Assembly (NCBI GenBank): GCA_026874595.1
Contig: CM049311.1
Span: forward strand, 57,496,453-57,560,452
DNA length: 64,000 bases
Source: Sipunculus nudus
Lineage: Eukaryota > Annelida > Sipuncula > Golfingiida > Sipunculidae
Direction: 5' to 3'
In this document: in pieces, positions 26,488-39,284 of the stretch
Layout: each line of letters starts with the position of its first letter
How positions within the stretch are numbered: the stretch's first letter is position 1
Program-made: the position numbers and the translations under genes
The notes under the pieces: model-generated
What the model was told of the DNA's origin: nothing
Database searches by the model: none
What the model saw: only the letters and a program-made list of their open reading frames with translations

Positions 26488-27652
26488 TAGTCGACAAGCG
26501 ACTAAGTGTATCCGCCGAAATCAGAGTGGGATGGATGAAGTGAGGCATGGGTTGAGTGGCAAGGGGAAATAGAGTGAGGTGTGTTGCATATTAGCATGGA
26601 TGTCTGCAGCCTAAATGTGTATGTAGGTTGCGCCACCTACCACAAAATCCAGAAAGCTGTCCAAGTTGTATACATATGCAAAATTTTAGGCAGAAAAGTC
26701 AAACCACTACTTTTATATAAGTGATTTTATCCCAGAGCAGACGAACAGTGGCAAAAATGGTGGCAGGTGGCGCCTCCAGTTTTGTATATGATAAAGAGCT
26801 ATGTGAGATCTATACACATGCAAAATTTTAGGAGGATACTGTAAACCAGTCCTGAGATATAAGCCTCGGTGTGTGCAGCGTAAACATAAATGTAGGTGGC
26901 CCCACCTGCCACAAAATCCAAAAAGGATACCCAAGATGTAAAAAATGCAAAATTTTAGGCAGATATGTCAAACCACTGCCGAGATATAAGTGATTTATCC
27001 CACGGCAGACTAACAGACGGACGCTTTGAAAAATGGTTGCAGGTGGCGCCGCCAGTTCTGCGTATGATAAAGCGCTATGTGAGATCTATACACATGCAAA
27101 ATTTTGGCCAAATCGGTCAAACGGTTCCCGAGATATGAGCTTGCATGTCTGCAGCGTAAACGTGAATGTAGGTGGCGCCACCTATCATAAAATCAAGAAA
27201 GCTGTCCAGGATGTATAAACCTGTAATTTTTCAGGTGGATCAGTCAAACTACTGCAGAGATGAGTTATTTTATCCCAAGGCAGATAAACAGATGGACGCT
27301 GTTCAAAAATGGTTGCAGGTGGGGCCACCGTTTTCAGTGTATGTTATAATGTTATCCAACGGCTACATTCGTGCAAACTTTTTTGCCTGATCGGTCAAAC
27401 GGTTCCCGAGATATGTTTATGTGTAGAAACAGATGGGCAGAGAGGAAAGGTCAGAGGTCAAAAATGAGGGCGCAGCAGTTCACATGTGACCCGATCATGA
27501 TTCCGAATTACATAAAATTCTGCCCAGTGGTTACGGAGGGGTTTTCCGGAAACCTAAGCGGCGGCGGCAGCGGCGGGGGGTGGGGGGTGGGGGGGGGGGG
27601 GATGCGTCCGTCTGAAAACATAGGATCAGCAAAACTCTGTTTTGGCGGATAC
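26488..27652 (+). mobile_element. Repeat family B (GTATCCGC hairpin), copy 1
   Basis: It begins with a small hairpin TAGTCGACAAGCGACTA followed by GTATCCGCC. It contains several tandem monomers with the AGGTGGCGCC motif and a GC-rich GGC/G tract (27560-27602), and ends TTTTGGCGGATAC. The 5' GTATCCGC and 3' GCGGATAC are inverted. The whole layout is shared with 47768-49226. Terminal hairpin, subterminal inverted repeat and a tandem core resemble Helentron-associated (HINE) elements; that assignment is an inference. Confidence 0.65.
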
Positions 27653-28373
27653 AATTTATTAAACACGTCTGAAAATAAGATATTTAAAATCAACCCGTAT
27701 CAAAAAGCTAAAAGTTTCAAAATAAAAGACTATATATAGAACAAAATGTACAGGTCAAGGGGTCCAGAGCAGTGGTTTATCAGTTATTAAGGAAAAACTG
27801 AAACAATGCTTATACATGTTCACGATACAGTTCTGAAACTTTAGAGCCAGCCCGGTCCTGGTGAAATCACCATGCACAGTGATTTATATTCAATGAGCTA
27901 TGAGTCAAAAACATGCTTTTGATGATAAAAAAAGTCAGAATCTCTTTAAGTATGCGGGGCTGTTGAACAAAAATGTACCACGGGATTACAAAATAAAAAT
28001 AACGCATTTTATTTATACACATTTATCTTTGTCAATGTGCAAAATTTTAACAAAATGGGTCCATATATATAAAGTTTAATGCATGGGTCCATTTTAGGTA
28101 AAATATCATACAACAGGTTAAGTATCTCAATATTTAGTGCATACTGCTATGCATATTTATCTTGAGGAAAGGTTATTGTTGATATGAGACTGGTGGCAAC
28201 ACCACTTTTTAATCAACTTCTGCAGATTTTCAGAACTAATTTTTCAGGCTAAAAGTTGTCATTTATGTGACATTTTATTATTTTTTATTATAAAATTTAT
28301 ATTTAGTACATCTGTAAGATATTTCCCAGTTTTCCAAAAGTTTAAACAAAATTACGCAAAGCATTTCTTAACT
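27653..28373. other. AT-rich spacer
   Basis: No gene or recognised repeat. Confidence 0.45.
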
Positions 28374-29858
28374 AGATGTGTCGGAACGACACGAATGCCC
28401 CCACCTGGGGCAAATTAGAAACATTTGTTAAATTTTGTAAAATTTTTTAAGTTCAGAAGGTGTCGTATGGTCAAAAGTAGGTCAACAAGGGCAAAATACA
28501 AACAGGATCTGTAACGGGTCATTATCAAGCAACACACCAAAAATCAGGCCATGCAATATCTGCAGGCATTGTTAAAAAAAGTCCATACATGTGCATTTTT
28601 AATAAAAATATCTGTCTCTCATGAAATTTTCTATGTTCAGGATCTGTCATATGGTCAAAAATAGGTCAACTGGGACGAAACGCGAACTCGATCTGTAAGT
28701 GGTCATTATGCGCCGACAGACCAAACATTAGGCCAGTATCTGTAAGCATTGCATTGCGAAACTAGAATATTAGCAAAAGGTGATAATCAGTTATAATTTT
28801 AAATTGTAGAGGTATGTACCATGTTTCATAACAATCCACCAAATTCTTCCTGAGAAATAAGCTCCTAAGTTTTTTTTTTCTATACTAAGCTCTGTGACCT
28901 TGAAAAGTAGGTCAAGATCACCCATCTTTGAACTTGACCAAGATTTTGTAAATATTATGCAATATCAATGAAGAAATGAAGTTTCTGTGTTGAATATATT
29001 TGGAGATATCCTGCCCAAAGGCTAAAATTGAAAAATCCGATAAAAATTCATTAAAAAATCAGAAATTGTAGGTGGTGCCACAAAAAATTGTGCAGCATGC
29101 ACCGACCACAGTCCCAATGATCATAGTAAGTATTGTGAAAATCCACACAATGGTTCCTGAGATATAAGCTTCTGAGTGTTTTTCTATAATCAGCTCTAAA
29201 ATGTAAAAAAAAATGGGTCAAGGTCACCCATCATCGAACTTGACCGATATACATCTTCACTGATGAAATAAAATTCCAACGGTGAATTAGAGATATCCCG
29301 CTCACAAGGTAAAACGGACGGACGGACACCGGACGGACAGACAGACGGACGGACAGACGGACAGCTTGGCTGACGACAGTAGCCTTTCAAACTATGGTTG
29401 TACATTTACATTTGTCATTAAAATTTATATTTTTCATGAAATTTTCTATGTTTAGGAGCCGTAAAACAATTAAAAGTAGGTCAACCGGGACGAAACGCGA
29501 ACTCGATCTGTAACTGGTCATTATCTGCCCACACACCAAAAATCAGGCCAATATCTGTAGGCATTGCGAAAAAAGTCCGTAGATGTGTATTTGTCATGAA
29601 AATTTCTAATTTTCATGAAATTTTCTAAGTTTAGAAGCCGTAAAACGGTCAAAAGTAGGTCAACCGGGACGAAACGCGAACTCGGTCTGTAACTGGTCAT
29701 TATCTGCCCACACATCAAAAATCAGGCCAATATCTGCAGACATTGCGAAAAAAAAGTCCGTACAACTGTTTGATTTCGGAATGACGGAAGGACGGAATGA
29801 CGGAATGACGGACATGGGTAAAACTATATGCCCCAGCCACTTTGTGGCGGGGGCCTAA
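28374..29858 (+). mobile_element. Repeat family C with 3' hairpin and GGAC runs
   Basis: The head has two small hairpins (GTGTCGGAACGACAC, GCCCCCACCTGGGGC). The core has units with GGACGAAACGCGAACTCG at about 28676, 29485 and 29665, the last two 179 bp apart. GACGGACGGACAG-type runs occur at 29311-29366 and 29785-29815. The end is a hairpin GCCCCAGCCAC...GTGGCGGGGGC followed by CTAAAAA. A different repeat appears to be nested at about 28760-29400. No coding capacity. Confidence 0.6.
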
Positions 29859-30032
29859 AAATGTGAAGAACAAAAGTGTAATTTTATTGTTATCTCTCCA
29901 TTTTAAGTATGAAATTCACAGTGAAGCTCACAGTTCTCAATAACTAATGCATGGACTGCTTTTACATTTGCCATGCTTATTCAGCTTATCAGTTATTTGT
30001 ATGAGACTAGTGTTGCCAGATATGATATTTAA

Positions 30033-30481
30033 AGGTGCCTATTCACCTACCTTTTGAAAAAGAATTTATGTGATTTCTAGCTTCCTCTGTGTATATATTA
30101 AATTATCTAAGGGTAATTTTGGTTATGAAAAGTCCTTATTACGCCTTCGTGAAGGATGTATGAAATTGTTTATCAACAAACATGTTTGTTAACACAGCAA
30201 TGTTGACAAAAGGAAAAAACATGTAACCTAAGGTGATAGGTTGCATAAAGGTCACTTGCTGCAAAACACCATTTGCAAAGCTCTGGCTTAACTGAATTAC
30301 TGCCAGATGCCCTTATTGAATTTGTTTTGATTATTGGCGGGCCCCCACATATTATAAAAACGTTGATCTAACAAAAACAAGCTGCCTGTATGCGGTGATA
30401 TCCATGTTTTCTGCCCCATTTTTATGAAAGCTCCAAAGGATTACCTTTAGTTTATAAAGGTCAGATAGGTGATTGGGCCCC
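30033..30481 (+). mobile_element. Repeat family A, copy 2
   Basis: About 449 bp. It begins GGTGCCTATTCACCTACC and ends GATTGGGCCCC, which are imperfect inverted repeats. It is homologous to copy 1 (opposite strand) and, more distantly, to copy 3 (same strand). Confidence 0.75.
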
Positions 30482-33400
30482 ATTATTAATTTTAGATCAG
30501 TTATAGACCAACTTTTAGTCTGACAACATTAGAGCCATGTTACAGTTTTATGATGCACACAATTATATATCTCACTTTGGATCATAACTTTGATACAGAG
30601 TACATTAGCTATGAACCTTTGTCCACCCTCCTATATGGTCGTCTGTTAACTGGGCACGTTTTGAAACCTGTGAATCGAAAATTCAGCATACATTTAGATG
30701 TCACTAAAAACTGCTACCAAACCCAAAACTTGAGTCAATGTGACTTCGTTCATTTTAAACGTTTAGGAAAAACCTCCATTTTCCATTAAAAACCTATTGT
30801 TACGTTTCCAGACTAATATCAAAAGCACTCGCGTTGTTAGTTCATATTTGGTATAAATATTCCTCTATATATTTCCTATGTGCCCGTCAAAAATTAGATA
30901 TTACATAATTTGTAGAAGTTATGGACTGGAACATATTCATTATATCAAAACTGCAAGAAATACATTTCACACTTAACAAGGTAATTGTTAAAGACATTTA
31001 TATACATGGACAAACAAGTCCAAGTTTATAACTGTACTTAATCAAGGTTTAATTGTATATATACGAATTTAGATAATAATTGTAAATATTTTAAATTATT
31101 AGCATAAATGTCAAATCTTTAGCTTAAATTTCACCCTACTTAGACCATTGCACATTTCCTCTCTGTAATCACTTCTACTTCAATTTTCATGTTTTGAGCG
31201 GAAAGGGGGTTAGGCTTTTGTAATCTGAAATTTGAAAGCAATTGTTAAACAACTGTAGCTTATATAAAGTTTTGAAGACCAAGTCAAGTATTTTTTACTA
31301 CAAGCCAACCCAATGCAGGAAAATGTATTGAATGGCTAGGGTGGCCCAGCTGTTATGTAATTTGAATGGGGAGCTCTAACAGAATTAGTCTAAAATTTGA
31401 AAGCAGTTTCTTAAAAAATGTAGCTTTTAATTTGATCTAAGTTTTAAAAGACATGTCATTTAAGTAACTGTTTACATCAGGCAAGGGATACTTCATAGGT
31501 ACGTAATATGGCCATGCATCCAGGGGTCAGGCAGCTAGCAGTAACCACCACAGAGACTCTCTCAAATGAAAGGTTCAATAAACAAGGTGAATCTTGTTAT
31601 TTTATATTTAATTCAAAACTATTGATATTTTTTAAAATTTTTGTAATAAAAAATATATTTTCGGCCTTCAGTCCCCAGCTCTACCAATAGCAAATTTACA
31701 ATTATTATTTAAATAAAAAAATGTATATATGATAAAATATTATCGCTAGGATTTTATACAAAAATCTCTCCCCCCCCCCCCCCCCCCCCCCCAAGCTGAA
31801 AACATCATTTTTATCAGAGAAGATTCTCATTATTTTCAGTTGCCGTCATACAAATATCACCCTCTCAACTGAAAAACAAAAGTTGAAAACCCAAGGAATC
31901 GTTCGGAGAAACGCTTGTCTACACCAGGATTAGGCATCTTTTTATTCCCCCGCCATTAGGAGAGAGGACTACTAAAAAGGTCCACGTCTGCAAGTCCCTC
32001 CGTCCTTTCGTCCGTCTGTCCTTCAATCCGCCCGGCCGTCCCGCACCATCACTGATGCCACACTTTCCTAGTTAAACATATGGCCGGGGACCCTTGTGGC
32101 CCTAGGTCCTTGTTGTATTTTTAAATAATTAGTTAGGCATTTTCCAACATTGCTTATATATCAGTTGGAATTCTCAATGGGGTATCTGTTTTTTAAATAT
32201 TTTTTCGTGTCGCTCTTTAAAAGAAAAAAAAATGTACAAAACGGAACAAGAAACTTGAGTAAACTGACAATGTTCAATACCTATAGCATCGTTTTACGGA
32301 AGATTTATTATCGATTACAAATGTATAAATTACCAAATAAATATGTAAACGATAATGCATAAATATGCGAACGAAAGAATTGCATTTTATAATTCAGATG
32401 TATATATAAAAGAGATATGATATTTGAACGTATAAAAGCAAGTTATAGACCAATGAAGCAACTGCACACATGGAAACGTAATTTAAGCTATACCAGTTAT
32501 TCAAAATAAATGCTGGTGAGTAATATCTTAAAAAAGTATTCAGAGAATAATATACATTCATGAGTTATTCGTTTGCCTTTTCAATGAAGTTTAATGCACT
32601 TCAATGTTTATATGTAGTCTTGTCTTTATTTATGACTGATCAGTTATCTGAGATTTAATTATGAATGAAATGTTTACATCGTTGGGCACTTGTGCTCACG
32701 TCTCATGTTCATCTCTATACGATACCTTATAAAGATATTATTAATATTCTATCGGTTGTTAGAAAAAAAAGGTTTATCATGTAACTATCGACGTTGGTTG
32801 TTTCGTCTGTTAGCAGCTGTACTCAACAGTTATAGACGGACTTATGAGGAGAGCCAGAAAAATCAATCCAAAATAATTAAGAGTTAACTGGATCACAATA
32901 ATATTTTTATTTTAAAGATGATTTACTGTTGTGAAAAAAGGCGATAAAAGTCTTTTTTATTATTTAGGGGAAACTTTAATTGAATATATATTTCCGAAAG
33001 GGGCGAGCGGACCGGTTATGCAAAATCGAGTTGGTGAACTTGACCCACATTTCTCTTGAATTAATATAATCCTCGCGCTATAAACTGTAAATTCACAAAA
33101 TAAAAAAAAATACACATAATACGTTTTGTCTCAACTTTGTTTATGAGTTTCAAGTTGTAAACTATGTCTCGGGAAAATATTATAAGTTGCACCTCTGTAC
33201 CCATTTACAACAATTTCACAATTCACAAATTGACAGATCGTATATGAAGTGGAAAATGCAAATGTATATATTAATAACCGTGGATTCGTGTTTTGTTTGT
33301 TTCAAGTCTGCAAATTATTAAATGTTAGATTTAAACTACGACGACATGTTTACAAGAGATTGAATGTGGTACTGGCCATCTAATACCTCTTTCTCTCATC

Positions 33401-33594
33401 CATCAATAACAGTTGATTTTTTTTTCAAAACCATTATTCTGAAGTTTAAGAATAGAAAAAGGGCAGTTTTTCGTTGTTTTTTTTTTAAGGCAAAGAATTC
33501 TGGTTTTTTTTATCGGTATCAAGTGATTTAAATTCAAACAGCGTACCCGACGATTCACGCATTATAACCTTTTGAACATCAGAAGTTTAAACTG

Positions 33595-33596
<2 letters not shown>
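30482..33596. other. Intergenic, no gene seen
   Basis: AT-rich. It holds a C23 run at 31770-31792 and, at 31945-32045, a fragment reading CCCCCGCCATTAGG followed by CCGTC-type runs that looks like a reversed end of a family C-type repeat. The short open frames have no protein features. Confidence 0.45.
31770..31792. repeat. C23 homopolymer
   Basis: Twenty-three consecutive C. Confidence 0.9.

Positions 33597-33648
<52 letters not shown>
33597..33648. repeat. (TA)n microsatellite
   Basis: Pure TA tract. Confidence 0.93.
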
Positions 33649-33650
<2 letters not shown>

Positions 33651-33684
33651 ATAAGATGAATGTTTATGGCAAGTGCCTGCGCCA

Positions 33685-33689
<5 letters not shown>

Positions 33690-33736
<47 letters not shown>
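33690..33736. repeat. (TA)n microsatellite
   Basis: A TA tract. It is followed by a C run (about 33762-33776) and GGATCCGACCCTG, which resembles a truncated end of a hAT-type element on the minus strand. Confidence 0.85.
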
Positions 33737-33776
33737 GTTTGATTATGCGAAGTATCAACTAGCCCCCCCCCCCCCC

Positions 33777-34732
33777 TTGCAAAATCCTGGATCCGACCCT
33801 GCTGAGCACCATTACCTACAGGTTCCTTGTTTAAAACTACTGAGGTCATTATTTAAATTTTAAACAGGTGTTATAATGAACAAGAGTTTCCATGCAACTG
33901 GATTATTCCGAATAAAAAATGGTAAATTTCGTTAGAAATAATGCACCATAATAATAATTATAATTTTTTATGCATGTTGAACTTGGATATCTCCAAAATT
34001 GATCAATATAAATCAGCAGTAGTATCACTTGCAGTTTCTTCAGATCTTGACAAAACTAATGGTTCTTTTGACAAATAGTAGGCATGTCAAGAGTATTAGT
34101 TAAGCATTCAGACTTTTTTGCACTTGACCATTAAATTAGATTTCTTTAAAAATAACAGTCATCAAAGCTCAGTTCAGTTGGCCCTTTATTTTAGTAAATA
34201 TTCATACAAAAGCACCAAATTTCCTAATGGTCCTAAAGCGTGTTGCATTGATATTTATTTTGTATTTGTAAAGATTTTATGTTGATCTTAGTGCCACCTA
34301 AACCTTCGTTTGCATTGTTAGTTTGCTCTATACCTAGAAGTTATTTACAGGCTGAATTATAGCTATCATATATCACAGTTTAATCTCAGCAATGCTTTAC
34401 CCTGCATGGATATTTTGTTAGTGTTTTGAACAGACAAATATCTGTGCCCTCCTGCAAAGTTTTAACAAAATTGGCAACCAAGTTCTTTAAAGATGTAACT
34501 CGCAGTTGTGAGTGCCAGGCCAGATACTGTCAAGCTATGTCCGCCTATCCCCATGATCCATAGGTTACTAATGTTCAACATAAAGATAAACCCATATATA
34601 TTGAGTGTTCTAATTAAAGTTAAACCTAAACATATACACAGTTTGTAAAACTTGAATGGAATTAATTATTTGCTAACGAAAAATGTCTACTTTACTTACT
34701 ACATGTGAACAAATCATTTAAAAATAAATTAA
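33777..34732. other. Intergenic, no gene seen
   Basis: AT-rich sequence without a recognised repeat beyond the possible hAT terminus at its left edge. Confidence 0.45.
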
Positions 34733-35046
34733 TGTCTTTACCGTTACTTAAGCTGTCCATCAGGTTATGCACTATTTATAACAGTAAAGACATTTTTTAA
34801 ACGGTTAAAACAAATTTAGTGCGCCAACAGGGTATATTTGGACACTAACGGTAAAGATGGACATTTTGTGACATCACGTGATACATGACTTGACTGAAGA
34901 TAGCTTAAAACTTTTGTCTTCCCGCCATTTTATAAGATCACGTGGCTAACATTACCTTTACCTTGTTATATAATGCCCCCTACCAGGATGCAGACTAAGC
35001 CATGTCTGATGTAGTCATTTAACAACATGGTATAACGGTAAAGACA
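34733..35046. mobile_element. MITE with 14-bp perfect terminal inverted repeats
   Basis: TGTCTTTACCGTTA (34733-34746) and TAACGGTAAAGACA (35033-35046) are exact inverted repeats bounding 314 bp. Internal related motifs occur at about 34779 and 34846. The flanks allow a 3-bp AAT duplication if the terminal base is excluded, but this is weak. The superfamily is not assigned. Confidence 0.65.
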
Positions 35047-35789
35047 ATTTTGGAGAAGATTTTATAAGAAACTAAAAATCTCCTCTGCTACTGCCTTCCA
35101 CATATGTAAAGCTATGAAACTGTGAAATTATACTTACTTTTCTAGTACTTTTTTAATTATTCAGATGATTATATAAAAAAAATTAAAATTTAAATTCGGT
35201 TTAAAATCAAATTATTTTGCATGACATTTTTTAAGAATAAAGGAGTGGACATTTTGTAGGTTTCATACAGCAAAATACAATGATATAGCAGAAACAAATG
35301 TTTTATCCAAAGTAAAAGAATAAAATGTTGTTTATGTTTAAACAATAATTTAATTACAAACAAACACTTATTAGAAATATAGGAGCTGAAACGTCTTAAT
35401 CGTTATTTGCATTTTTTTGTGAAAATAGCCCAATTATGCTTCATGCGAAATGTTCTTTAAGGGGGCACAATTGGCATCAGAAAGGTTTTTTTTCATAATA
35501 GGAAAATATCTTCTTTGAATTAGCTATTTATTCAATGAGCGATATCTAGCAACTATACTAGTCAAACTGCTGCCTATAGCAATACAAATTCTAACCCTAG
35601 CTCCTGTGGTCTCTCCCTGTGCTCAGCCGTGAGAAGCAGATTCTTTCTACAAACTAGAGGCATTCAAGTTAACGAAATATCGGCAGGATAACCGACTTCA
35701 AAGGCGAACGTTTTTGATGCGTAAACTAATAAGAAATCAGCTTCTAGGCACAATGGAACACCATCGTGTGAACTGGCATTACTTAAAGA
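35047..35789. other. Intergenic, no gene seen
   Basis: No supported feature. Confidence 0.45.
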
Positions 35790-36194
35790 CAGCTAAACTT
35801 ACTTTACCTCTTTCTATAGAGTTTATGTGATTTATGACTTACTCTGTATATCTTAAAAAAACGAAAGGTAATTCCTGTTAACAAAAGTTCTTCTGACGCC
35901 TCTGTAATGTATATATGAGCTAGTTTATATAAAAGTTGTTGGTAAACCCATGCAGCAACGATGCCTAAAACTGAAAAACCAAGTAACCTAAGGTGGTTGG
36001 ATGCTCATGTGCTAAAAATCACTAGATCCAAAACGCTATTCGTGAAACGCTAGTCCATCTGACTTGCTCACAGATGTCCTTGTTGAATGTGTTTCACCAA
36101 ACGAACTGCTGTGGGATCAGCGTTTATGGCCCATTTTTATGAAAGGTTCAAAGGATTTCTTCAGTTCATAGACGTCAGATATCGAAATAGGCCC
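35790..36194 (+). mobile_element. Repeat family A, copy 3 (diverged)
   Basis: It shares with copy 2 the ordered blocks TTTATGTGATTT, AAGTAACCTAAGGTGGTTGG, TGTCCTTGTTGAATGTG, CCCATTTTTATGAAAGGTTC and a GGCCC end, but is clearly more diverged. It is the oldest copy of the three. Confidence 0.65.
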
Positions 36195-36379
36195 TTGAAT
36201 AGACGATCTTGATGAATTATACTCTGGGGGCCCTCTGTAATAAATGAGCCATACATTTAGTCAGTAATGTATTGAGTAAAGATAGTAGTCTCTAATTTTT
36301 TGATAAATTTGAAGCTTAGGTTTTTTTTTAGGAATTAATGTAATGATTCCCTGACCTGTTAAATAACAGTTATTCTAGA

Positions 36380-36850
36380 GTTGCCAAAGTACGACCTTGA
36401 ACATTAAGGTCACCAATACTCGAACTCCTCCGATAACTTTGTGGAAACGACTTGTGTGTCAAATACGAGGAGAGAATATGCAACACTCCGGAAGCTCGTA
36501 CTCCATAAGTTTTCGCATTCATAAGACATTCTGTAGAGACGGTGCACTATAATTCGGATTATTTGCCATTGAAATTCCTGGTCAAAGACACCAATTCTGG
36601 ACCTCGGTTGAAACATGTCGTGTGTCGAATTTGAGGACAAACGTGGAAATCTTAAAAAGTGATGGCGTTTAAATTTCGGCGGATTTGACCTTGAAGATCA
36701 ATGTCATGGTGTGGGAATAGAGATTTTGGTATAGAAACAATTTATGTTTAAAATTTCAGAAACAAAATGTGCAGCCCTCTAGAGGTTACTACATTCAGAA
36801 GATCCAACAGACGACAATAGACGATGATACTGAAAACGTCTCCTCCGGGG
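36380..36850 (+). repeat. Tandem-like repeat of GACCTTGAA units
   Basis: Two to three related units with a GACCTTGAACATTAAGGTCACC-type core occur near 36392, 36579 and 36688, followed by a GACGACAATAGACGATGA tail and a G run (about 36846-36860). It resembles the dispersed repeat families in this window, though a terminal hairpin was not defined. Confidence 0.45.
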
Positions 36851-36860
36851 GGGGGGGGGG

Positions 36861-39284
36861 GTTAGAAATAAAATATGATTATCAAGCTTAACGACGGGCA
36901 GCAAGATAGACGGGTTTCGGACAAAGACCTCTGTTCATATACAAGTATGCTTCACCTTTGTATACGATTTCGGGCTAATCAACGTAAATAACCAGAGTGA
37001 CCCACTGCCCAGCTCAATTTGCCTGACTGAAAAATATCGAATCCTGCCGGGCAGAAAAGAGATTACATTCTAATATTGTTGCACTTGAAAATATATATCC
37101 TAATGCTACAGCAATTTGGCAATATTAGTAATGTCTGTTATGCAATTGTAGTTTTCTTTCTCTTAGTTCCAAATACATGTGATGTTGCTTGTGCTGCTAC
37201 AATGATTGTACAAGCATAGAAGAGCTTTTTTTTTGTCTCTACACATAGAAATGGACTCTTTCAAAAACACCGTTGATTCGCCGGATATGAAATTGCCAAG
37301 TATTTACATAATACATATATTTACTGGTTGAAATCCTCAGTCTCAACAGGGTCTATTTATAACAGGCCTAATGCGAACCTGTGCAATGGGATATACACCA
37401 TGTATAATGTTTCAATGATAAGATGCTTGACCGTTATTTTTCATGTACAATGCAAGTACTCAATACTTAAAAACAAGTATGTATACATATGCCCAATTTA
37501 AGGCTGATATATCAAATCCCTACAGATTTCAGAATAAGCAGGAACACAAACTACGCAAAAATCATTGTAATTGGCACCACCAGTCTTCTGTATATAATGA
37601 AGCTGTCAGATATGTATAATGCACAAAATTTCAGGCTGACATATCAAATCCCTCCTGAGAAATAAGCAGGGACACACACTGTGCAAAAGTCATTGAAGGT
37701 GATGACACCAGTCTTGTGTATGAGAATGCCACAACGGCGGTTCTAAATATCAGGCAAATACATCAAACTTCCCTTGAGTCAGGTGCACTGGGCTGGCCAG
37801 GCTTAGGTGAGAAAGGCAGTTGCCCCGAGTGAACCGGAACAAATTGCTAGCTTCAGCTACTGCACTGAGTGATTTCATGACCTGTACCTGTCTGCACTGA
37901 GTGAACTCTTTGAAGGGTTGCCAAATCTGATAGTTGGCAGTCTGCCAAAGCTATATATAGATCCAAACTGACCTTTGGCCTGTTGCCAATCTGAACATTT
38001 GGCAGTCTGCCAAGCTATTTATAGATACAGACACAATCTTGGTCTGTTACTTAATCTGTTTACACATACTGAAAGATGTTTAGAATAATAAAAGATGCAG
38101 TCCTTTGATTGTTTAATGTCCAATAATTTTGCCAAAAATCATTTCAGTTAACTTGAACAAAGGCCTCCTAAGAATCATTTTTTTGCAGTGTAATAGAAGT
38201 TGAAACAACAGTTTTGCAGAAGAGGACTATTGCAGTCCTGAGTTTGAAATAGGCTTAGTAATGGCCACAAGACATTTCAGCTCTCTATGATTCTACCAAA
38301 AATCAATAATCTAATATATTCTTATGCGATTGAAAGAACCATACCCTAGGACAATTCTTGTGAAAAATTAAACCATTCGATCAGCTTAAGTTTCATCATA
38401 AAACAATTTTAAGGTGAAAGAGGCTTAAATTACAAGTTTTTTTTGTACAAGTTTAAAATGTAAATTGATGCAGATGGCGCCACAAAAAGCACAATCATAC
38501 ATTTGATTTGTGATGGATTTTTGCGTAAAAATTGGGGATGGTAGCTCCTACTATTCCCGAGAAATTATGGGTTTATGTACTGATGACCCCCGTACAAAAA
38601 GGTTGATGCAGGTGGTGCCACATAAACCTCAATCTTAAAATAGGAGACATGGAACCAACATTTGCACAAAACCTGATGCCTGCTCCTGCTGTTTCTGAGA
38701 TTAGTATAATTAGTTGGCCAAATGACCAAGTTCAGCTTCCCATAACTCGGCAAAAAATCACAACTGGAACCATTCAAACAAACTTGAGAGAGATTGTACC
38801 TGGAAATATGAAATATTGGACAATTTTGCTGAACAGTTTCAGACAAGAATTTTAATGGGTTTCTTTAGCTTTTTCTCTATAAAATCCAAGTAAATGCAGA
38901 TAGCAAAAAATAAGCAAAATCTGATAGTGTATTAGATAACTGAATTTTTGCATAAAATTTGGCGATGCTAGCTACTGCCATTCTTAAGATAGTATTGGTT
39001 AACGTATGCACGACAGACGACGCCACACCATCACATTAGCTCACAGGTTCTGTAAAACAAAATAATTATATTTGCATTTATGAATGTTGACTTCTTCGAG
39101 GGTTTAAAATTGTCTTCATAGGAATCTTAAGTCCTGTGTGTTTGGTTTTTTTTTTTTGGTATGGGTATGCATGATTTTATGGGGTCTCCACTCATTTCAG
39201 AATAAATAAAAGGAGCTTGAGCATCACACAAACAAGGGGGAAGGATAGAGAACAAATGTAACAAAAAAGGCAAGACAGATTATA
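36861..39284. other. Intergenic with scattered repeat monomers
   Basis: No gene. Diverged monomers related to the family B core (GAGAAATAAGCAGGGACACAC, GGCACCACCAGTCTTCTGTA) lie at 37500-37760 and again at about 38460-38640 (GATGCAGGTGGTGCCAC). Confidence 0.45.
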
